Below, in pieces: positions 57,758 through 64,000 of a stretch of DNA of 64,000 nucleotides. Each line of letters opens with the position of its first letter. The first letter of the stretch is position 1. This stretch comes from an uncultured Chlorobiaceae bacterium (GTDB lineage Bacteria > Bacteroidota > Chlorobiia > Chlorobiales > Chlorobiaceae), in assembly GCA_903822595.1 (NCBI GenBank), contig CAIJPS010000002.1, positions 1-64,000 on the forward strand, written 5' to 3'. The notes beneath the pieces were generated by a model that had not been told where the DNA came from, ran no database searches, and was given only the letters and a program-made list of their open reading frames with translations. Both the position numbers and the translations under genes were made by a program.

Positions 57758-60700
57758 ATAATCCACTTGAGCGGATACCTCAGCGTTATCCGCTTTCATC
57801 GGTTCAGTATGACATCTGGTTCGACCACTGCCTCTTTCCGGATACACCGCTTTACAACGTTGGATGCTACAGCCAGATCAATGGAGAGCTCGACCTGCAT
57901 CTTTTCAGACAGGCAATAACGCTGCTCGTAAAGGAAAACGATGCGCTGCGCATGGTGTTGACCGAGCGGGACAACACTCCTTTCCAATCATTTCCAGACA
58001 TGGATGATGTCAACATCACTCTTGTTGACTGTTCCATTGAGCGCGACCCGCAACAAAGCGCTGTCCGACACATCCTGAACATCCATAATCAACCGTTCCG
58101 GATTTTAGAAGAGCCCCTTTTCCGCAACAGCCTTTACAAACTTTCGGAATACCGCTATTTCTGGTCGCACGTCTATCACCATATCGCTGTCGATGGTCGG
58201 GCAATAGGTCTTGTTGCCCATCGCGTTGCAGCACATTACAACGCCCTCTTGAACGGTCGCCCACTCCCCTTCAGGCCGGAAATTTCATACCGTAACTTCC
58301 TCCATCACGATGCCTCGGCCCCTGACCCGGACAAGCTTGAGGGTCACCGTCAATACTGGCAAAAAAAATTCACCCCGCTGCCCGCCCCCCTCTTTTCTGC
58401 TCGAAACAGATACAGCGTGTGCACGGAAGCAGTTCCTGGTGGGGTTCTCATCGGACATCTTCCCCGCAAACAATATGACCGACTTGGGAGACTGGCCGAA
58501 TTGCATTCCGTCTCCCTCTTCCACGTGATGATCGGGATTCTCTATGTCTACTTCACCAGAGCGCAGGAACAGGATGAGTGTATCATCGGATTACCGGTAT
58601 TGAACAGGAACTCGCCAGCGTTCAAAAAAACCATAGGCCTCTTCGTCAGTATTATTCCTGAACGATTCAGCTATGGCAATGAGATCAGCTTTACCGAGCT
58701 GATCAAGGCGGTCTCAAGAACCTTGAGGCAGAGCTATCGCCATCAACGCCTCCCGGTAAGCGAGATCAATCGTCTGTCAGGAGTGTTACAGAAAGGCAGA
58801 AAAAGATTATTTGACCTCGGCTTCTCTCTGGAAAAAGAGGATTATTCGTTTAGTTTCGGATCCACTCCCGTCGGTGAAACCATCTGGAATATTCATAATT
58901 TTGAACAGATTCCTCTCGTCATATTTATGCTGGATTTCTCCGAAAACAAGGAGATCCAGTTTGATTTATGCTACAACCAGGCCTATTTTGATGCGCCTGA
59001 AATAGAGTGCATACAGGCTCGACTACTGCATTTGATTGAAGCGGTAGTTGCCAACCCTGAAAAGCGGATCAGCAATCTTGATATTTTGCCGCCCGCTGAA
59101 AAAGAACAGTTACTCATCAACTGGAACGCCACAGATGCGCCTCTGCCGGAAAAATCGCTCCATCAACTCTTCGAATCTCATGCCGCCGGAAGAGCGGAGG
59201 CTACTGCCCTGGTTTTTCAAAACATGAGGCTAAGTTACGCTGATCTCAATGCAAGAGCCAATCAGTTGGCACACGCCATGATTGCACTCCGCACAGAGCA
59301 TGATGCCCCGATCGCCATTGCGCTGGATCGCTCTGCGGAGATGATTGTCGCGGTGATAGCCGTACTCAAGGCCGGTGGATGCTATCTGCCCCTTGATCCC
59401 TCCTATCCTGCCGAACGTCTCGCCTTCATGCTTGAAGATTCTGGCGCAAAACTGCTCATCACACGCCAATCGCTACTCAATAAATTGCCGTTTACCGCAG
59501 CTCATACCCTTTGCATTGATTCCGATCAGACATCTATCGCATCACGAGCGAAAAATAATCCCGATCTTGCCCTCAGCCAGCAGCAACTCGCCTATATCAT
59601 CTACACCTCAGGCTCCACCGGTGTTCCAAAAGGGGTGGCTATTACACATCGCGGGCTGAGCAATATGGCATTGGCCCAGATCACCGCCTTCGGTGTGACC
59701 TCAAGAAGCAGGGTGCTGCAGTTTGCCTCCTTCAGCTTCGACGCATCAGTTTCAGAGATTGCAATGGTCCTTTGTTCCGGAGCAGAACTGCATCTGCCGG
59801 ATGAAGAGCAACGCTTTCCGGGGCCATCGTTGCTGCACTATCTTGATGCTGCGGCCATCACCCATCTGACCCTGCCGCCGACAGCTCTTGCCCTCCTGCC
59901 CCGGAAACCGTTACCGGCCCTGGAGGTTCTTGTCGTAGCCGGCGAACCATGTCCCCCGGCTCAGGCCTCCTTCTGGTCGAAAGGACGACGATTCTTCAAC
60001 GCCTATGGTCCGACCGAAACAACGGTCTGCGCCACCATTGCTGAGTGCAGCCACGACGACATCCTGACTGACGTGCCTCTTCTGGTCGGCAGACCCATAG
60101 CAAACACAAAACTCTACGTGCTTGACCGCAATCTGCAGCCAACCCCGACAGGCACAGCCGGAGAACTGCATATCGGCGGCATCGGTCTGGCAAGAGAATA
60201 TCTGAACCGTCCCGAACTCACGGCGGAAAAGTTCATTCCTGATCCGTTCTCCATTGAGCCCGGTGCCCGACTCTATAAAAGCGGCGACCTCGTCCGCTAT
60301 CGGGCGGACGGCAACCTTGAATTTCTCGGTCGTCTCGACCATCAGGTCAAGATCCGCGGATTTCGCATTGAACCAGGTGAAATAGAATCGGCACTCACCG
60401 CCCATCCATCAATCCACTCTGCCGTGGTCATTGCCCGAAGAGATGCGTCCAGTCAGCAACACCTTATAGCCTACCTTGTGACACGTGACTTGCGGCCCAC
60501 GATCACAGAGCTCCGGAGCATACTCAAAGGCACGCTTCCTGATTACATGCTACCCTCAGCTTTTGTTTTTCTGGAATCAATGCCACTGACAGCCAACGGC
60601 AAAGTCGACAGAAAATTGCTTCCCGAACCGGACTGCATGCCAGCCAATAATTCCGCCGCACCCCCGCACGATGATATTGAAGAACTGCTTGTGGACCTCT

Positions 60701-62418
60701 GGGCCAAGGCGCTACATCAGAAAAACTGCGGCATTCATGACAACTTTTTCGAGCTGGGCGGAGAGTCACTCTCTGCCGCCAGATTCACGGCCATTCTCCG
60801 GGATGCGGCAGGCATCAGCATACCAGTCCGCTGGATTTTTGAAGCTCCCACACCCGTTGAACTTGCAGAACGAATCCGCTCATTCGACCAGAACACCGAA
60901 CAGCTTCTTCCAATTCCTGTCAACAGCATTCTTCCCGACACGAGCAGAATAACTCCCGATCTTCTTCCCCTGATTCACCTTTCGCAGGCAGAGATCGATC
61001 ACATTCTGACAACTGTTGAAGGCGGAGCCGGCAACATACAGGATATCTATCCCCTGACACCGCTCCAGGAAGGCATGTACTTTCATTCCAGGTTGCAAAA
61101 AAATGGTGACTCCTACATGAGTCGTCATCTTTTTGCAGTTGACTGCCTTGCTCGTGCCGATATCTTTACGGCTGCCCTGCAGTCTGTTATTGAGCGCCAT
61201 GACATGCTCAGGACATCAATTGTATGGGGCCCGCTGCCTGAACCGGTTCAGATTGTCTGGCGTCATGCCCCGCTGATTGTTGAGCAGCTTGATTTCCATG
61301 AAAGTAATGGATTGATTGCCAATCAGTTAATGAACTCTTTTCCGCGCCATAACCGTCTCGATCTGGAACGTCCACCCTTGCTTCGGATAGCACTTGCACA
61401 GGATGGTGAGCGCTGGCTGATGCTTCTTGTCTCTCACCATCTGATAATGGATTACACAACGCTGATCGTGATGCTTGATGAGATAACTGCACATATTGAT
61501 GGAACACTCGAGCGCCTTCGGGCACCAGTACCCTTCCGCAATTTCATTGCCCAACTACACGAAAGAAATACATCTGGGAGTTCAGAACCGTTTTTCCGCG
61601 AAATGCTAAGTGATATTAAAAACCCTACCGCTCCATTCGGACTGCTTGATGTAAACGGTGACGGCTCAACAATCGTGGAATCGCATCGGGAGCTCTCAAT
61701 AGATTTTACCCTCCGGCTTCGCGCGGCGGCTCGTCACGTCAGTGCGACGCCAGCCGCCATCTGCCATCTTGCCTGGGCACTCCTTCTTTCCCGCTGCTGC
61801 GGTCAAAAAGAAATTGTTTTCGGCACCGTACTGACAGGACGCATGCATGGAGGAACCGGAGTCGAGCGTGCAGTCGGCATCTTCATCAACACACTCCCCC
61901 TTCGCCTGACATGCGATGCGCAAACGGTTGCCGAAACTCTTCGACAGACCCAGCATCGCCTTCTTGCGCTCATACGTCACGAATATGCCTCCCTCAGCAT
62001 GGCTCAGCGCTGCAGTGCAGTTCCAGCCTCGATGCCACTGTTCACATCACTGCTGAACTATCGGCATACAGCCAAAAAAAATGATGCTGCATTCCGCCTT
62101 GAAGGAGTTGAACTGCTCAGGCATAGTGAAGGAGAAAGCAATTATCCGGTCGGGCTCTCCATCGATGATTTTGGCGAGGGACTTGACCTGACTGTTCAGA
62201 TTGACGCATCAATTGATCCTGAATGGATTTGCAACATCATGCAATCTGCCCTCGAAGTTCTTGTCAAGGCTCTCGAAGAGGCTCCCGAAACGCCAATTGC
62301 AGAATTGGAGCTCTTCACCCCGGAAGAAAAGCAAACAGTACCCTGCCAGCACATCGGTACCTCACAGCCTCAAATGACCAATGCCACGACTCACCAACGT
62401 GAAAGCGGCACACTTTAA
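57754..62418 (+). CDS. NRPS C-A-T-C, tyrosine-type module (1554 aa)
   Basis: C about 10-430 (HHIAVDG at 142), A about 460-960 (Asp663, a10 TANGKVDRKLL), T Ser1005 (LGGESLS), then a second C-superfamily domain about 1080-1520. The by-eye pocket code is DASTVAAVCK, identical to the classical Tyr code, so Tyr or a close aromatic is likely. The final C begins YPLTPLQEGM, typical of C domains that follow an E domain or accept D-residues, and its active-site motif is HHLIMDY at 1228: both His and Asp are kept but the Gly is Tyr. It has no A-T behind it, so it probably works with another protein, best the C-less A-T-TE of the 43971 gene. It is the last gene of the NRPS run. Confidence 0.92.
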   Translation: MNNPLERIPQRYPLSSVQYDIWFDHCLFPDTPLYNVGCYSQINGELDLHLFRQAITLLVKENDALRMVLTERDNTPFQSFPDMDDVNITLVDCSIERDPQQSAVRHILNIHNQPFRILEEPLFRNSLYKLSEYRYFWSHVYHHIAVDGRAIGLVAHRVAAHYNALLNGRPLPFRPEISYRNFLHHDASAPDPDKLEGHRQYWQKKFTPLPAPLFSARNRYSVCTEAVPGGVLIGHLPRKQYDRLGRLAELHSVSLFHVMIGILYVYFTRAQEQDECIIGLPVLNRNSPAFKKTIGLFVSIIPERFSYGNEISFTELIKAVSRTLRQSYRHQRLPVSEINRLSGVLQKGRKRLFDLGFSLEKEDYSFSFGSTPVGETIWNIHNFEQIPLVIFMLDFSENKEIQFDLCYNQAYFDAPEIECIQARLLHLIEAVVANPEKRISNLDILPPAEKEQLLINWNATDAPLPEKSLHQLFESHAAGRAEATALVFQNMRLSYADLNARANQLAHAMIALRTEHDAPIAIALDRSAEMIVAVIAVLKAGGCYLPLDPSYPAERLAFMLEDSGAKLLITRQSLLNKLPFTAAHTLCIDSDQTSIASRAKNNPDLALSQQQLAYIIYTSGSTGVPKGVAITHRGLSNMALAQITAFGVTSRSRVLQFASFSFDASVSEIAMVLCSGAELHLPDEEQRFPGPSLLHYLDAAAITHLTLPPTALALLPRKPLPALEVLVVAGEPCPPAQASFWSKGRRFFNAYGPTETTVCATIAECSHDDILTDVPLLVGRPIANTKLYVLDRNLQPTPTGTAGELHIGGIGLAREYLNRPELTAEKFIPDPFSIEPGARLYKSGDLVRYRADGNLEFLGRLDHQVKIRGFRIEPGEIESALTAHPSIHSAVVIARRDASSQQHLIAYLVTRDLRPTITELRSILKGTLPDYMLPSAFVFLESMPLTANGKVDRKLLPEPDCMPANNSAAPPHDDIEELLVDLWAKALHQKNCGIHDNFFELGGESLSAARFTAILRDAAGISIPVRWIFEAPTPVELAERIRSFDQNTEQLLPIPVNSILPDTSRITPDLLPLIHLSQAEIDHILTTVEGGAGNIQDIYPLTPLQEGMYFHSRLQKNGDSYMSRHLFAVDCLARADIFTAALQSVIERHDMLRTSIVWGPLPEPVQIVWRHAPLIVEQLDFHESNGLIANQLMNSFPRHNRLDLERPPLLRIALAQDGERWLMLLVSHHLIMDYTTLIVMLDEITAHIDGTLERLRAPVPFRNFIAQLHERNTSGSSEPFFREMLSDIKNPTAPFGLLDVNGDGSTIVESHRELSIDFTLRLRAAARHVSATPAAICHLAWALLLSRCCGQKEIVFGTVLTGRMHGGTGVERAVGIFINTLPLRLTCDAQTVAETLRQTQHRLLALIRHEYASLSMAQRCSAVPASMPLFTSLLNYRHTAKKNDAAFRLEGVELLRHSEGESNYPVGLSIDDFGEGLDLTVQIDASIDPEWICNIMQSALEVLVKALEEAPETPIAELELFTPEEKQTVPCQHIGTSQPQMTNATTHQRESGTL

Positions 62419-62435
62419 TCGCAATTCCAAGTTAA

Positions 62436-62449
62436 TAATGAATTCATTA
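62436..62449. repeat. Perfect 14-bp palindrome after the NRPS run
   Basis: TAATGAATTCATTA, 18 bp past the last NRPS stop, within the 216-bp gap to the DUF169 gene. It could be an operator for the downstream gene, but it is AT-rich and short, and no T-run follows, so it is not a terminator. No other clear signal was seen in this gap. Confidence 0.3.
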
Positions 62450-62634
62450 AGCATAGCATCAACGAAGAACTGCTACCCGGTGCCGATTACCCATCAGCCA
62501 TCCAAGTCGTTCTCATTTGTCCCGCTTTTCAGCTGGGAGGTTCTCCGTTCTTTCCGTGATGTTCATCAATTATCGTATACTGCATGCAATACCGGATGGC
62601 CCGTAACACCTCCGTAACAATTCAAAAGTGAGCC

Positions 62635-63375
62635 ATGACACCAGAGCAATTGTCGCAAACACTCGTACAGAGTGAAGAGCTGGCCTGCAATCCCATAGCA
62701 GTCAAATTTGTTACCTCGCTCAGTGACCTGCCCGAAGGGGTCAAAAAATTCGGAGCCTCTTCAGGGGAGCACGCTCCAAAATCATTTCTCTGCGCCATGT
62801 GGGGCGACTGTCTGAGGGGCGCCGGCCCTTTCTACACGACCAGAGAGCATCAGGTTTGCGGCGGCGGCGCAATAGCTGCTGGCTTCGGAAGCCTTTTGCC
62901 TTTAGAGGCTGCCGAGAAATTCATGATCGGTGACGGGAAACTGTTCGGAACAATGGATGCCCTTCGCTGCTCCCTCGCATCAACCATGCCGTTCGAAGAT
63001 GGAGAGTTTGCAGCGCAGATCGTCGGACCGCTGTCAGCCATGAATGACGATACCCTGCGGCCGGATGTGGTACTGATCGTCTGCAAGCCCTTTCAGGGAC
63101 AGCACATCCTGAGGGCTTACGGCTTCGACAGCGGCGAACTGGTTCACGGCATAGCCGGCGGATCGACCTGCGAGATGGTGTCAAGCTATGTCATGAAAAC
63201 CGGAAAACCGACGTTCACGCTTGGCGACACCGGCGGCAACGCCGGACTCGCTCTCGCACCCGATGACCTGCTTCTTGCCTTTCCGTACGACAAGCTCAAA
63301 ACAGCCGTCAGCAATCTGACGCGAATATGCCGGACATCGAGCATGCACCGGCATACCATCGTTCATGAACACTGA
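62635..63375 (+). CDS. DUF169 family protein
   Basis: A 246-residue soluble protein. The family pattern is clear: FLCAMWGDCLRGAGPFYTTR and HQVCGGGAIAAGFG with conserved cysteines, RPDVVLIVCKPFQGQ, and GIAGGSTCEMVSSYVM. DUF169 proteins are widespread in anaerobes and methanogens; the conserved cysteines suggest metal or redox chemistry, but no reaction is established. The gene lies 216 bp after the NRPS run, far enough to suggest a separate transcript, and 33 bp before an unknown gene in the same direction. Confidence 0.85.
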   Translation: MTPEQLSQTLVQSEELACNPIAVKFVTSLSDLPEGVKKFGASSGEHAPKSFLCAMWGDCLRGAGPFYTTREHQVCGGGAIAAGFGSLLPLEAAEKFMIGDGKLFGTMDALRCSLASTMPFEDGEFAAQIVGPLSAMNDDTLRPDVVLIVCKPFQGQHILRAYGFDSGELVHGIAGGSTCEMVSSYVMKTGKPTFTLGDTGGNAGLALAPDDLLLAFPYDKLKTAVSNLTRICRTSSMHRHTIVHEH

Positions 63376-63408
63376 CCAGTAACATGTGCAACAAAATTCT
63401 TTTTCCAA

Positions 63409-63825
63409 ATGCATAAAAATCAGGAAGAAAACATCGAAGCAATAACGAAGATGGCACTGCAGTTCCTCGCCGAAGCGATCGGGCAGTGTCCGACCGGCCT
63501 GGAAAGCAGCACGAACAGGGATATCGTTTTTGCCGTACTCGGCTTCCAGTATGGTGCCGTTCAGAGCGCCGCCTACGTTGCCGGTCTCGGCGAAGATGCC
63601 TCTGACGGCATCACAGCAGATGTCCTCCGGAGAATCAACGGTATGGACAAGGAAAGTCTGTCGAAATTCCTTGCCCTGATGCCGATGCTTGCAAAAAAAG
63701 AGTATCCCCCGATCGGTATCGGCGGCAAAGCCATTATCAGTTTTTACAATTCCCCCACTGAAGAGGAGAAACTGGCAACACTCTCATCGCTGCGGGAAAT
63801 TCTCCGTCAGATCGAAAAAGCGTAA
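63409..63825 (+). CDS. Hypothetical protein, 138 residues
   Basis: Not recognised with confidence. The product is soluble and mostly helical (ITKMALQFLAEAIGQC, DIVFAVLGFQYGAVQSAAYV, ADVLRRINGMDKESLSKFLALM, then a C-terminal helix LATLSSLREILRQIEK). No catalytic motif or signal stands out. The ATG at 63409 has no clear ribosome-binding site. It follows the DUF169 gene by 33 bp and likely shares its transcript; the Rossmann-fold gene at 63903 follows after 77 bp. Confidence 0.6.
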   Translation: MHKNQEENIEAITKMALQFLAEAIGQCPTGLESSTNRDIVFAVLGFQYGAVQSAAYVAGLGEDASDGITADVLRRINGMDKESLSKFLALMPMLAKKEYPPIGIGGKAIISFYNSPTEEEKLATLSSLREILRQIEKA

Positions 63826-63902
63826 ATCCTGAATCGACGTTTCCTTCGTTCTCCGTAAATTCAGTGCAGGAAACACTCGACCAATACAAAACAAGCGTGA
63901 CC

Positions 63903-64000
63903 ATGGCAAAACAGAAGGTACTCGTGGCCGGAGCTTCAGGCTATCTCGGCAGGCATGTGGTCAGGGAATTCGCCACGCGGGGCTACAGTGTGCGGGCCCT
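63903..64000 (+). CDS. NAD(P)-binding Rossmann-fold protein, 3'-truncated by window
   Basis: Only the first 32 residues are present. KVLVAGASGYLGRHVVREF contains the GxxGxxG dinucleotide-binding motif at the very N-terminus, followed by RGYSVRA, the pattern of NmrA-like and extended SDR proteins. In green sulfur bacteria such a start would suit the 8-vinyl reductase BciA of bacteriochlorophyll synthesis, but with so little sequence that is only a guess. Confidence 0.7.
   Translation, partial: MAKQKVLVAGASGYLGRHVVREFATRGYSVRA

Overview
The window looks like chromosome from a green sulfur bacterium (Chlorobiaceae). The evidence is the gene order nifH-nifI1-nifI2-nifD-nifK-nifE-nifN-nifB with two PII-like genes inside the operon, a long clostridial-type NifD, a NifB carrying a C-terminal NifX-like domain, and a Chlorobi-style set of housekeeping genes. 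The genus call is inference; no rRNA or marker gene is present.

1-8.9 kb: the nitrogenase operon, starting inside nifH and running through nifB and a thioredoxin-fold [2Fe-2S] ferredoxin, closed by a perfect 14-bp-stem terminator. 8.9-10.1 kb: two 28-bp ModE-type palindromes, a terminator-like hairpin in the leader, then modA (periplasmic molybdate binding) with its own terminator and no modBC beside it. Molybdate uptake thus sits directly next to the molybdenum nitrogenase operon.

10.1-20.0 kb: ordinary mixed genes: three or four small unknown proteins, an RNB-type exoribonuclease, a small Cys-containing protein overlapping a fatty-acid-hydroxylase-type membrane protein, a rhodanese, a DEDDh exonuclease, a DUF697-like protein, and a reverse-strand pair of a SPFH/band-7 membrane protein and a solute-binding protein.

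20.1-62.4 kb: about 42 kb of co-directional genes forming a large nonribosomal peptide / polyketide locus. It appears to hold two assembly lines. Line 1 is a 4183-aa NRPS (A-T-C-A-T-C-A-T-C-A-T-reductase) preceded by a radical SAM enzyme and followed by a free-standing epimerization domain and two PvdE/SyrD-like ABC exporters; its reductase end predicts an aldehyde or alcohol product. Line 2 is four synthetases around a phosphopantetheinyl transferase: TubC-like dock-T-A-C-A; an A domain interrupted by a methyltransferase, then T-TE; a fragmentary C-T-KS-DH-KR-T-C-A-T-C hybrid without an acyltransferase; and C-A-T-C. The domains are out of canonical order: two A domains lack a following T, one T lacks an A, fragments of condensation domain lie at two protein ends, and two proteins end in C domains. 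A workable flow is 38800 gene -> 48218 gene -> 57754 gene -> 43971 gene (TE release). By-eye pocket codes suggest Leu (line 1 module 2), a Val-like residue, Ser and Tyr (line 2).

62.6-64.0 kb: a DUF169 protein, an unknown 138-aa protein and the start of an NAD(P)-binding Rossmann protein cut by the window end.

No rRNA, tRNA, CRISPR array, transposase or integrase was seen.
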